The notes below the pieces were generated by a model. The model did no database searches. It was not told the origin of the DNA and saw only the letters and a program-made list of their open reading frames with translations. Shown in pieces: positions 1 to 6,677 of a DNA stretch of 30,749 nt (within the stretch, counting starts at the first letter, position 1; each line of letters begins with the position of its first letter). Origin of the DNA: Kingella pumchi (GTDB lineage: Bacteria > Pseudomonadota > Gammaproteobacteria > Burkholderiales > Neisseriaceae). Position numbers and translations under genes: made by a program. The DNA is taken from NCBI RefSeq assembly GCF_022288825.1, contig NZ_JAKOOW010000024.1, forward strand, positions 146,478 through 177,226. Reading direction: 5' to 3'.

Positions 1-1
1 C

Positions 2-328
2 GGCTACCAAACCGCGGTCAGCGAACGCGGTGCTACCCTTTCCGGCGGCGAACGCCAGCGCATCACCATCGCCCGCGCCATCCTGCAAAACCGCCCCATC
101 CTCATCCTTGACGAAGCGACCGCCTTTGCCGATGCCGAAAACGAAGCGCTCTTGATGCGCGCGTTGGCGGCGTTGATGCAGGACAAAACCGTGCTGATGA
201 TTGCCCACTGCCTCGCTACCATCCGCCACGCCGCGCAGATTCTCGTCTTCGACCACGGCGAGTTGGTAGAACAAGGCGACCACGCCAGCCTCATCGCGCA
301 AAACGGCCACTACGCCCGCCTGTGGTAG
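2..328 (+). CDS. ABC exporter-type ATP-binding protein, 3' part
   Basis: Only the last 108 residues are present; the gene starts before the window. The frame opens with GYQTAVSERGATLSGGERQR, which holds the ABC signature (LSGGE). Walker B follows (ILILDEATA), then an H-loop region (IAHCLATIRHA) and the usual exporter C-terminus (GELVEQGDHASLI). The string DEATAFADAENEAL after Walker B resembles the YbtP/YbtQ and IrtA/IrtB group of fused permease-ATPases, which handle siderophores or related small molecules; that assignment is by recall and the substrate is unknown. In this family the ATPase energises movement across the inner membrane. A DUS-based terminator follows about 45 bp downstream. 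The H-loop region reads HCLAT where HRLST is common, but the key His is kept. Confidence 0.85.
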   Translation, partial: GYQTAVSERGATLSGGERQRITIARAILQNRPILILDEATAFADAENEALLMRALAALMQDKTVLMIAHCLATIRHAAQILVFDHGELVEQGDHASLIAQNGHYARLW

Positions 329-374
329 GCCGGAGAAGCCGTCCAACACTGGCGCATTGGTGGCGCGGAACAAT

Positions 375-419
375 AGGCAGCCTGAAAGATGGTTTGGGTT
401 TTCAGGCTGCCTTTTTTTT
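375..419 (+). terminator. DUS inverted-repeat terminator after the ABC gene
   Basis: AGGCAGCCTGAAA (375-387) pairs with TTTCAGGCTGCCT (400-412) across a 12-nt loop and runs into eight T. Both arms are complete 12-mer DUS. The T tract lies on the plus-strand side, so it should terminate the ABC gene. Confidence 0.85.
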
Positions 420-426
420 GTCGGAA

Positions 427-1110
427 TTACGCCGAAAAGTGGTTGCGCCACAAAAGCGCCAGCTGCCACAGCGCCCATGCGCAGACCAGCAGGCCGGCGG
501 CCAGGCGGATACGGCGGTTTTGCAGCACACGCTGTAGGCAGCTGGCGAAAATGCCCATTGCCAAAAGATTGGGCAGGGTGCCGAGACCGAAAGCGGCCAG
601 ATACAGCGCGCCTTTGAGCGCCGAGCCGCTGCCCAAGGCATACAGCGAGGCGTTGTAAACCAAACCGCAGGGCAGCCAGCCCCACAACAGGCCGATGCCG
701 AAGCAGGCGGGGACGGAGCGTATCGGCAGCAGGCGGTTGAGCAGGGGATTGAGCCGCCGCCAAACCGGTTTGCCCAGCGTTTCGATTTTGCCGGCGGCAG
801 CGGAAATGCCGCTCAGATACAGTCCCATCATTAGGAGCAGCAGATTGGCGGCAGCAAACAGCACAAGCTGCAGCGTGCGCGTATGATCGAGCAGCATGCC
901 CGCTTGCGACAGCGCCCCCATCAGTGCGCCGATCAGGGTGTAGCTGCTGATTCTGCCCAGATTCATCAGCAGTATCAGCCACACCCGCCCGATATGCGGC
1001 GGCAGATGCAGGGCAAAGGCGCTGCTCAAGCCGCCGCACATGCCCGCGCAGTGCGTGCCGCCGAAAAAGCCGAGCAAAAACAGCGTCAGCACGGTGATTT
1101 CTTGCTGCAT
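427..1110 (-). CDS. TauE/SafE (DsbD_2-like) integral membrane protein
   Basis: A polytopic inner-membrane protein of about 227 residues with roughly six hydrophobic segments. Near the N-terminus is GGTHCAGMCGG, the Cys-x3-Cys signature of the DsbD_2 / 'sulfite exporter TauE/SafE' family. Members are often linked to copper handling and maturation of cbb3-type cytochrome oxidase; that role here is inference from the family. I chose the ATG at 1110 (MQQEITVL) because the first membrane segment begins right after it. ATGs at 1137 and 1164 are in frame and none of the three has a convincing ribosome binding site. It converges on the ABC gene. No oxidase genes are in the window, although a SCO1/SenC gene lies at 27.7-28.4 kb. 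Confidence 0.75.
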   Translation of the reverse strand: MQQEITVLTLFLLGFFGGTHCAGMCGGLSSAFALHLPPHIGRVWLILLMNLGRISSYTLIGALMGALSQAGMLLDHTRTLQLVLFAAANLLLLMMGLYLSGISAAAGKIETLGKPVWRRLNPLLNRLLPIRSVPACFGIGLLWGWLPCGLVYNASLYALGSGSALKGALYLAAFGLGTLPNLLAMGIFASCLQRVLQNRRIRLAAGLLVCAWALWQLALLWRNHFSA

Positions 1111-1164
1111 GGCAAAGTACCGGAAAAAAGCGCGCATTTTACGCCGCCGCGGTGGCAAAACCAA

Positions 1165-1185
1165 ATTTTCAGGCTGCCTGAAAAT
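1165..1185. repeat. Palindromic DUS upstream of the TauE-like gene
   Basis: A 21-base near-perfect palindrome centred on T1175, made of TTTTCAGGC and GCCTGAAAA arms. It contains both AGGCTGCCTGAA (plus) and AGGCAGCCTGAA (minus). Confidence 0.9.
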
Positions 1186-1243
1186 GCTTTTGAGAACGGA
1201 TATTGGATAGCTATACCAAAGAAATCTTTAAGGTTAATCGCAG

Positions 1244-1272
1244 TTTCAAAGAAAGGACAGTAGGGCTATAAT
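1244..1272 (+). promoter_or_regulatory. Probable sigma-70 promoter of grxD
   Basis: A perfect TATAAT (1267-1272) sits 41 bp before the grxD ATG. TTTCAA (1244-1249) lies 17 bp upstream and matches the -35 consensus at only three of six positions. Call rests mainly on the -10 box. Confidence 0.6.
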
Positions 1273-1313
1273 GCGCCGTTTTTCTTTCACCAACCGTTAC
1301 CGAAGAGGTTTTT

Positions 1314-1628
1314 ATGAGCATTCAGGAACAAATCAAAGAAGTCGTTACCAACCACCGCGTCGTGCTGTTTATGAAAGGCACGCCGAAATTTCCGCAGTGC
1401 GGCTTTTCCGCCCGCGCCGTGCAGATTTTGAAAGAAGTGGGTTTTGACGACTACGCCAGCGTTAATGTGCTGGACAACGATGCCGTGCGCCAGGGCATCA
1501 AAGAGTTTTCGAATTGGCCGACCATTCCGCAGCTGTATGTAAACGGCGAGTTTGTTGGTGGTGCCGATATTATGATGGAGATGTTTGAAGCGGGGGAACT
1601 CAAAGACGTGCTCACCGCCGAAGCCTAA
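1314..1628 (+). CDS. grxD: Monothiol glutaredoxin, Grx4 type
   Basis: 104 residues, the normal length for a single-domain class II monothiol glutaredoxin. The active-site motif CGFS is at residues 29-32 within KGTPKFPQCGFS. The glutathione-binding WPTIPQLYVNGEFVGG stretch follows, then the GG(A)D element. These cytosolic proteins bind a [2Fe-2S] cluster with glutathione and pass it on in iron-sulfur protein maturation. The ATG has a good ribosome binding site (GAAGAGG, about 6 bp upstream). The gene is monocistronic: its own promoter lies upstream and a strong bidirectional terminator follows. It converges with the pilin pair. Confidence 0.95.
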   Translation: MSIQEQIKEVVTNHRVVLFMKGTPKFPQCGFSARAVQILKEVGFDDYASVNVLDNDAVRQGIKEFSNWPTIPQLYVNGEFVGGADIMMEMFEAGELKDVLTAEA

Positions 1629-1645
1629 GACGTTCTCGGCAAAAC

Positions 1646-1689
1646 AAAGCAGCCTGAAAACCGGTTTTTTGGTTTTCAGGCTGCTTTTT
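1646..1689. terminator. Bidirectional DUS terminator between grxD and comP
   Basis: AAAGCAGCCTGAAAACC (1646-1662) pairs with GGTTTTCAGGCTGCTTT (1671-1687), a 17-bp stem with an 8-nt loop. It ends in TTTTT on the plus side and TTT on the minus side, so it can serve both converging genes. Confidence 0.85.
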
Positions 1690-1698
1690 ATCGTGGGC

Positions 1699-2178
1699 TT
1701 ACTGGAAAACTTCGCAGTTTGTATCGGCGCGGCCGGGGTTGCGGAAAAAGTCAGGCTCATCGCAACTGGAAGTGCTGCTCTCGCACAGCACGGTGCTCAA
1801 ATCGTGGCTGACCACCAAAACCCGCGGCTCGCTTTCGCGATCGAATGCCACGGCTTTGAGCGCATAGCTGTTTTCACTGTTGGTCCCGCGCGGATTGCCT
1901 TGGAAGCGGATGCAGAAATGTTCGGTTTGCGGGTGGGGCAGGTCGGCCCAAGTGGTGCTGTTTTTCTTGAAGTTTTTATGCTGGCTGTAATGCTGCTCAA
2001 GATGGCGGACGTTTTCCAACATCGCGGTTTGCGCTTCGTGCAGGCGTTTTTTGCGGGTGTAGCTTTGATAGCTGGGATAGGCAATCACGGCAAGTATCGC
2101 CAGCACGGCAATCACCGTCATCAGTTCGATAAGCGTAAACCCCTGTGTTTTTGTGCGCGAAAAAACAAACTGCTGCAT
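1699..2178 (-). CDS. comP: ComP-like minor type IV pilin, DUS receptor
   Basis: 159 residues. It has a class III prepilin signal cut after Gly13 (QG/FTLIEL), Glu at mature position 5 and a hydrophobic N-terminal helix. The rest follows the pattern I recall for Neisseria ComP: LLEN-like MLENVRHLEQHY, then FKKNSTTW, FCIR, an RG turn, LKAVA, an LCESSTSSC loop, and a final Cys near the C-terminus (Cys89, 132, 139, 155). ComP is the surface-exposed pilin that binds DUS DNA during natural transformation. A good ribosome binding site (AAAGGAAG) precedes the ATG. A second pilin gene lies 78 bp upstream on the same strand and is probably co-transcribed. The sequence differs clearly from meningococcal ComP, as expected where the DUS dialect differs. 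DUS binding itself is inferred. Confidence 0.85.
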   Translation of the reverse strand: MQQFVFSRTKTQGFTLIELMTVIAVLAILAVIAYPSYQSYTRKKRLHEAQTAMLENVRHLEQHYSQHKNFKKNSTTWADLPHPQTEHFCIRFQGNPRGTNSENSYALKAVAFDRESEPRVLVVSHDLSTVLCESSTSSCDEPDFFRNPGRADTNCEVFQ

Positions 2179-2256
2179 TTTGCTTCCTTTCGGTTGGCAT
2201 GAAATGGCGGCAGTTTGATGTTCTTAAGATTTAATTTTTGTTATTCGCTAATTAGT

Positions 2257-2748
2257 TTAGAAAACTTCGCATTCGTCATCAGTCATCATGGATGTGCCTG
2301 AGTTTGAGCTAAGTGAATCTTGCAAACCGGCTAAAGTGCATTTGCTGAAATTACCGCTTACCGAAGAGTAAACAAGATAAACTTTCCTGTCTGGATTGGC
2401 ATTTAACGGGCGCGCAGTCATCAGGTAGGAGCTGGATTCGGCTTGTTGGAGCGAAATGGCATAACCGCTATCGGGATCGCCTTTCAAAGCAGGCGTGTTG
2501 GCACACGCCCCGTTATTGTTGCCGCTATTGGCATTAGTAGCGCCGACGCAAAAAGTACGGTGTTTGCCATAATGCTGCTCCATCATACGAATATTGTCGT
2601 TCATCAGCGAGCGGGCGTTTTCCAAGCGGCTGCGTTCGATAAACTGTTGGAAACTGGGGTAGGCGATCACGGCCAAAATGGCGATGACCACAATCACGAT
2701 CATCAGCTCGATAAGTGTGAAACCTTGGGTGCGGGCTTGGTATTTCAT
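2257..2748 (-). CDS. Second type IV pilin-like protein, ComP neighbour
   Basis: 163 residues with a short leader cut after Gly9 (QG/FTLIELMIVIV), Glu at mature position 5 and a long hydrophobic helix ending in AYPSFQQF. The stretch ENARSLMNDNIRMMEQHY matches the corresponding part of the downstream ComP-like protein, and both end in a Cys-Glu-Val-Phe motif. The middle differs: it is rich in Asn and Gly and has Cys at 67, 82, 137 and 160, which could form two disulfides. It lacks the FCIR and LKAVA elements of ComP. It is probably a minor or accessory pilin of the type IV pilus, and perhaps a diverged ComP paralogue. No good ribosome binding site is visible. A sigma-54-like site lies about 40 bp upstream. 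The exact subfamily is unresolved. Confidence 0.85.
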   Translation of the reverse strand: MKYQARTQGFTLIELMIVIVVIAILAVIAYPSFQQFIERSRLENARSLMNDNIRMMEQHYGKHRTFCVGATNANSGNNNGACANTPALKGDPDSGYAISLQQAESSSYLMTARPLNANPDRKVYLVYSSVSGNFSKCTLAGLQDSLSSNSGTSMMTDDECEVF

Positions 2749-2788
2749 AGGTATGGCGGAGTAATGTTTGAATGATTAGACCCTTTCA

Positions 2789-2805
2789 AGCAATTCACGT
2801 GCAGA
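2789..2805 (-). promoter_or_regulatory. Candidate sigma-54 promoter of the pilin pair
   Basis: On the minus strand the site reads TCTGCACGTGAATTGCT. Against YTGGCACGRNNNTTGCW it keeps GCACG, the correct spacing and TTGCT, including the -12 GC. The -24 element reads TG instead of GG. A start near 2779 would give a leader of about 30 nt to the pilin ATG at 2748. PilR, a sigma-54 activator, is encoded at 14.2-15.7 kb. Confidence 0.45.
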
Positions 2806-2818
2806 TTGCCTGATCTGC

Positions 2819-2835
2819 TTTCAGGCAGCCTGAAA
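2819..2835. repeat. Palindromic DUS between pilins and ilvB
   Basis: TTTCAGGCAGCCTGAAA, a 17-base palindrome apart from its centre base. It contains the Kingella-type 12-mer on the plus strand and the Simonsiella-type on the minus strand. Confidence 0.9.
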
Positions 2836-3088
2836 AACCTTGTGAAGATGCCTTTGCACAAACAGACGGAATTTAACCGAATCTATTGCCAGCGGCACGG
2901 CTTTGCGCTATCTTTGGCCTCCCTTTTTCTCCAAACCCCGGCGACGTTTTTTACGGCCGGCAAAACGCTGGTTACCCCGTTCGGACGGTGCGCGTACCCT
3001 AAACCGCTGCCCGCCCGAACAGCATTACAGGTGCATTGGTAAGGCGTTTTCCTGTCTTAAATTTCCACGCCAGATACAAGAGGTTGTC

Positions 3089-4867
3089 ATGCAAATATCA
3101 GGTGCACAAATCGTTGTGCAAAGCCTTAAGGCCGAGGGCGTCGAGTACGTTTTCGGTTATCCCGGCGGCGCGGTTCTCGAAATCTACGACGCCATCTACC
3201 AACTGCATAAATTCGAACACATTCTGACCCGACACGAGCAGGCGGCGGTACACGCGGCGGATGCTTATGCGCGCCGAAGCGGCAAGGTCGGCGTGGCGCT
3301 GGTAACGTCCGGCCCGGGCGCCACCAATGCGATTACCGGCATCGCCACCGCCTACACCGATTCGGTGCCGCTGGTGGTGATTTCCGGCCAGGTCAGCTCG
3401 TCGATGATCGGCAGCGATGCTTTCCAAGAGATTGATATGGTGGGAATTTCCCGCCCATGTGTAAAACACAATTTCTTGGTAACGAATATCGACGATTTGG
3501 CGCCGTCGATTAAAAAGGCTTTCCAAATCGCCCGCAGCGGCCGCCCCGGCCCGGTGGTGGTGGACATCGCCAAAGACGTAACCCAGGCGGTTGCCAAGTT
3601 CAGCTATCCGCAGGAAGATTTGTTTATCCGCTCTTACCAGCCGGTAGTGCAGGGGCACGTCGGCCAGATTAAAAAAGCGGTGCAGATGCTTGCTGCGGCC
3701 AAACGCCCGCTGGTTTATTTCGGCGGCGGCGTGGTTTTGGGCAATGCGGCAACCGAGCTGACAAATTTTGTCCAATTATTGGATATTCCCTGCACCGCCA
3801 CCCTGATGGGGCTGGGCGCTTATCCCTCGTCTGACCGCCGTTTTCTTGGCATGCTCGGCATGCACGGCACCTATGAAGCCAATCTGGCGATGCAAAATGC
3901 CGATGTGATTTTGGCCGTCGGCGCCCGTTTTGACGACCGCGTGGTATCGGTGCCGGCCAAGTTTCTCGAAACGCCGAAAAAAATCATCCATATCGATATC
4001 GACCCTTCGAGCATTGCCAAGCGCGTAAAAGCCGATGTGCCGATTGTGGGCGATGTCAAACAGGTTTTGCAGGAAATGGCCGGCCTGTGGCGCAAGCAGG
4101 AATTGCAGTTCAATCCCGCCGCTTTGGAAAAATGGTGGCAAACTGTTGAGAGCTGGCGCAGCCGCAACTGCCTGGATTTCGAGCCGAAAGAAAACGTGAT
4201 CCTGCCGCAGCAGGTTATCCGCACGCTGGCCGAGCTTACCGGCAACCGCGCGGTAATCACTTCCGATGTCGGCCAGCACCAGATGTTTGCCGCCCAGTAC
4301 TATCCCTTTGAAGAGCCGCGCCAATGGCTCAATTCTGGCGGTTTGGGCACCATGGGCGTCGGCCTGCCGTTTGCCATGGGCGCTTATCTGGCCGACCCCA
4401 GCCGCGATGTCTGCTGCATTACCGGCGAAGGTTCGATCCAAATGAACATTCAGGAAATGAGCACCTGCCTGCAATACAATCTGCCGGTAAAAGTCATCTG
4501 CCTGAACAACGGCTATCTGGGCATGGTTCGCCAATGGCAGGAGCTTTATTACAGCAACCGCGAATCGGAAACCTATCTGCAGTCGCTACCCGATTTTGTC
4601 AAACTGGCCGAAGCCTACGGCCACGTCGGCATGCGCATCGAAAAACCGCAGGATGTCGAAGGCGCGCTGCGCGAAGCGCTGGCGCTTAAAGACCGCTTCG
4701 TATTCATGGACTTCTTGACCGATCCCAAACAAAACGTCTTCCCGATGGTCGGCAACGGCAAAGGCTTAAGCGAAATGGTACTGCCGCCGCATATGCGCGA
4801 GAGCAGGGCAGATTCCGATGTGAACGAAGTAACCGACCGTGCCTACGACAAAAGGAGCGTGCCATGA
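3089..4867 (+). CDS. ilvB: Acetolactate synthase large subunit
   Basis: 592 residues, typical length. It makes 2-acetolactate from pyruvate, or 2-aceto-2-hydroxybutyrate with 2-oxobutyrate, the first shared step of valine, leucine and isoleucine synthesis. The N-terminal TPP-binding part has VFGYPGGAVLEIYDAIY and the catalytic Glu50 in RHEQAAVHAA; the central domain follows; the C-terminal TPP/Mg motif is GEGSIQMN...NNGYLGMVRQWQ. Glu replaces Asp in GDGS, which I recall as usual in beta-proteobacterial enzymes. I chose ATG 3089, not the in-frame ATG at 2903, because AAGAGG precedes it and homology begins there. The stop overlaps the start of ilvH by 4 bp (ATGA), so the two subunits are translationally coupled. 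No DUS lies in either gene. Confidence 0.97.
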   Translation: MQISGAQIVVQSLKAEGVEYVFGYPGGAVLEIYDAIYQLHKFEHILTRHEQAAVHAADAYARRSGKVGVALVTSGPGATNAITGIATAYTDSVPLVVISGQVSSSMIGSDAFQEIDMVGISRPCVKHNFLVTNIDDLAPSIKKAFQIARSGRPGPVVVDIAKDVTQAVAKFSYPQEDLFIRSYQPVVQGHVGQIKKAVQMLAAAKRPLVYFGGGVVLGNAATELTNFVQLLDIPCTATLMGLGAYPSSDRRFLGMLGMHGTYEANLAMQNADVILAVGARFDDRVVSVPAKFLETPKKIIHIDIDPSSIAKRVKADVPIVGDVKQVLQEMAGLWRKQELQFNPAALEKWWQTVESWRSRNCLDFEPKENVILPQQVIRTLAELTGNRAVITSDVGQHQMFAAQYYPFEEPRQWLNSGGLGTMGVGLPFAMGAYLADPSRDVCCITGEGSIQMNIQEMSTCLQYNLPVKVICLNNGYLGMVRQWQELYYSNRESETYLQSLPDFVKLAEAYGHVGMRIEKPQDVEGALREALALKDRFVFMDFLTDPKQNVFPMVGNGKGLSEMVLPPHMRESRADSDVNEVTDRAYDKRSVP

Positions 4868-5358
4868 TGCGACACATTTTATCGATTCTGATTGAAAACG
4901 AATCCGGCGCCATGAGCCGCGTGGTCGGCCTGTTTTCCGCACGCGACTACAACATCGACTCGCTCTCGGTGGCCGCCACCGAAGATCCCACCCTATCGCG
5001 GATGACCATCGTTACCCGCGGCGGCGACGGCCTGATCGAGCAGATTACCAAGCAGCTCAACAAGCTGGTCGAAGTGGTGAAAGTGGTTGATTTGAACAGC
5101 AGCCGCCACGTCGAGCGCGAACTGATGCTGGTAAAAGTGCGCGCCGTCGGCAAAGACCGCGACGAGCTGTACCGTCTGTCCGAAATCTACCGCGGCCAGA
5201 TTGTCGATGTCAGCGAAAAAATCTATACCGTCGAAGTAACCGGTACTTCCGACAAACTCGACAGCTTCTTGGAAGCGCTGCCCAAAAGCCTGATTTTGGA
5301 AACCGTGCGCACCGGCGCCGCCGGCATCGGCCGCGGCGAGCGGATTCTGAAAATCTGA
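4864..5358 (+). CDS. ilvH: Acetolactate synthase small (regulatory) subunit
   Basis: 164 residues. An N-terminal ACT domain (HILSILIENESGAMSRVVGL, then the NIDSLSVAATEDPTLSRMTI region) is followed by a second ferredoxin-like domain of the ALS_ss_C type. It binds the large subunit, raises its activity and mediates feedback inhibition by valine. The Gly-Ala after the first beta strand is the usual valine-site loop, which suggests feedback sensitivity; this is inference. The start overlaps the ilvB stop. A hairpin terminator follows 13 bp after the stop. Confidence 0.96.
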   Translation: MMRHILSILIENESGAMSRVVGLFSARDYNIDSLSVAATEDPTLSRMTIVTRGGDGLIEQITKQLNKLVEVVKVVDLNSSRHVERELMLVKVRAVGKDRDELYRLSEIYRGQIVDVSEKIYTVEVTGTSDKLDSFLEALPKSLILETVRTGAAGIGRGERILKI

Positions 5359-5371
5359 GCCTTGCCCGAAT

Positions 5372-5400
5372 AGGCACTGCCGCAGGCCGGCAGTGCCTTT
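5372..5400 (+). terminator. Terminator of ilvBH
   Basis: AGGCACTGCCG (5372-5382) pairs with CGGCAGTGCCT (5388-5398) over a 5-nt loop, ending in a short T run. This is one of the few terminators in the window not made from DUS. Confidence 0.7.
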
Positions 5401-5441
5401 ACCTTACCCGCATTTTGCGGCAAAACCTCTTGCAGAACACC

Positions 5442-5458
5442 TTTCAGGCAGCCTGAAA
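5442..5458. repeat. Palindromic DUS after ilvH
   Basis: TTTCAGGCAGCCTGAAA, the same 17-base form as at 2819-2835. Confidence 0.9.
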
Positions 5459-5530
5459 ATCTTGCCGGTATGGCTTGCGACCAAACGCCGGCCGCCGGAG
5501 CGCTGCCAAACTTAATACCCAAGCGCTTCA

Positions 5531-5539
5531 TGCTAGAAT
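5531..5539 (+). promoter_or_regulatory. Extended -10 promoter candidate of nnrD
   Basis: TGCTAGAAT gives an extended -10 (TG, one base, TAGAAT at 5534-5539). No good -35 lies 16-18 bp upstream. The same TGnTAGAAT form occurs before upp. Confidence 0.5.
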
Positions 5540-5548
5540 CCAAATCGT

Positions 5549-5576
5549 TTTCAGGCTGCTTTTAGGCAGCCTGAAA
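5549..5576. repeat. Inverted DUS pair in the nnrD leader
   Basis: TTTCAGGCTGC (5549-5559) and GCAGCCTGAAA (5566-5576) can fold into an 11-bp stem with a 6-nt loop. It lies between the nnrD -10 candidate and the ATG, so it would be in the 5' leader of the mRNA. Confidence 0.8.
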
Positions 5577-5611
5577 CACCCCATAGACACAGACAGACCA
5601 CGGGAAACACT

Positions 5612-6496
5612 ATGTCCGGTTCACTGATTGCCCCCAATTACGACGTCCGCGCCTACCGCGAATACGCGCAAAAACATTATCCCGGCCTGTGCCAGCCGCG
5701 GCCGGAAGACAGCCACAAAGGCACTTTCGGCACGCTGGCCGTGATCGGTGGCGCCGAAGGCATGAGCGGCGCGGTGCTGCTAGCCGCGTCCGCCGCCCTG
5801 TACACCGGCTGCGGCAAAGCGATTGCCGCTTTCAACCAAGCTGCTTTGCCGCTGGCTGCCGACCCCGTCCGCCCCGAGCTGATTCTCGACACCCTGCCCA
5901 AAGTGCTCAAGCGCCCCGGCATCGACACCTGGGTGGCCGGCTGCGGCCTCGGTCGCGACGACAATGCCGTGCGCCTGATCCAAGCCCTGTGGAACAGCGG
6001 CATCCGCCAGCTGGTGCTCGATGCCGATGCTCTGCATATCTTGGTTGAAAACCCGCAGCTTTTCCCCTTGAGCAAACGCGCCGATTTGGTGCTGACCCCG
6101 CATCCGGGCGAAGCCGCACACCTGCTCAATATTAGTGTGAACCAAGTGCAGGCCAACCGCTCGTGGGCGGCGCGCGAGCTGGCCAGCCGTTATCGTTCGT
6201 GGGTGGTGCTTAAAGGCCATCAGACCGTGATTTCGTCGTCGCGCGGCTTTTTGCACGTTAATCCCAGCGGCAACGCCGGTTTGGCAGTGGCCGGCAGCGG
6301 TGATGTCCTTTCCGGCATGATCGGTAGCCTGATGGCGCAGGGTATTGCGGTTGAAGAAGCAGTTTCCGCCGCCGTTTGGCTGCATGGCGCCGCCGCCGAA
6401 ATACTTGCCGGCCAGCAGATCGGCCCCATCGGCCTGCAGGCCGGCGAAATCGCCCTGGCCGTCCGCTGGCTGCGCAACCGGCTGGCGGCAAACTGA
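5612..6496 (+). CDS. nnrD: ADP-dependent NAD(P)H-hydrate dehydratase
   Basis: 294 residues, matching the stand-alone C-terminal domain of YjeF. The enzyme dehydrates (S)-NADHX or (S)-NADPHX back to NAD(P)H using ADP (or ATP), repairing damaged cofactor in the cytosol. Visible family motifs are KGTFGTLAVIGGAEGMSGA near the N-terminus, LTPHPGEAAHLL in the middle, VLKGHQTVI, NPSGNAGLAVAGSGDVLSG (catalytic Asp in GSGD near residue 231) and HGAAAEI. The epimerase half (NnrE), often fused to it, is absent here and not adjacent. The leader carries an inverted DUS pair. The ribosome binding site is weak (GGGAA). Confidence 0.95.
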   Translation: MSGSLIAPNYDVRAYREYAQKHYPGLCQPRPEDSHKGTFGTLAVIGGAEGMSGAVLLAASAALYTGCGKAIAAFNQAALPLAADPVRPELILDTLPKVLKRPGIDTWVAGCGLGRDDNAVRLIQALWNSGIRQLVLDADALHILVENPQLFPLSKRADLVLTPHPGEAAHLLNISVNQVQANRSWAARELASRYRSWVVLKGHQTVISSSRGFLHVNPSGNAGLAVAGSGDVLSGMIGSLMAQGIAVEEAVSAAVWLHGAAAEILAGQQIGPIGLQAGEIALAVRWLRNRLAAN

Positions 6497-6519
6497 TGCC
6501 ATCTCTCCATATTTCGCCC

Positions 6520-6587
6520 AAGCAGCCTGAAAAGCGTTTGCCGCGCCAGATCTTTCAGGCTGCCTGAACCCTGAAAAGCAGCCTGAA
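6520..6587. repeat. Three DUS copies after nnrD
   Basis: AAGCAGCCTGAA at 6520-6531, a palindromic TTTCAGGCTGCCTGAA at 6553-6568 and AAGCAGCCTGAA at 6576-6587. They lie between the nnrD stop and the terminator at 6625. Confidence 0.9.
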
Positions 6588-6624
6588 ACCAAAATCCGCT
6601 CTATCCGGCTCTTGCGCCCAAGAC

Positions 6625-6667
6625 AAAGCAGCCTGAAAACCGCCAAACGGTTTTCAGGCTGCTTTTT
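6625..6667. terminator. Bidirectional DUS terminator between nnrD and pqiC
   Basis: AAAGCAGCCTGAAAACCG (6625-6642) pairs perfectly with CGGTTTTCAGGCTGCTTT (6648-6665) over a 5-nt loop. T tracts lie on both sides (TTTTT plus, TTT minus). It separates two converging genes. Confidence 0.9.
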
Positions 6668-6677
6668 ATGACGGGTT

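Larger units (their letters stand above)
2749..3088. other. Gene-free region between the pilin pair and ilvB
   Basis: 340 bp between divergent genes. The pilin side holds the sigma-54-like site (2789-2805) and a palindromic DUS (2819-2835). On the ilvB side I see no convincing sigma-70 promoter. There is an imperfect inverted repeat (GTTCGGACGG near 2980 against CCGAAC near 3017), but no run of Leu, Ile or Val codons that would suggest an attenuation leader. Confidence 0.6.

Noticed and set aside
2893..2906. GGCACG...TTGC on the plus strand as a sigma-54 site for ilvB
   Set aside because: The spacing between the two elements is one base too short, and the site is almost 200 bp from ilvB.
2903..3088. 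62-codon N-terminal extension of ilvB
   Set aside because: Homology to acetolactate synthase starts at the 3089 ATG, which has a good ribosome binding site; the extension is basic and unrelated.
4429..4440. Asp to Glu change in the TPP/Mg motif of IlvB (GEGS)
   Set aside because: I recall the same Glu in beta-proteobacterial enzymes, so it is probably a lineage feature and not a defect.
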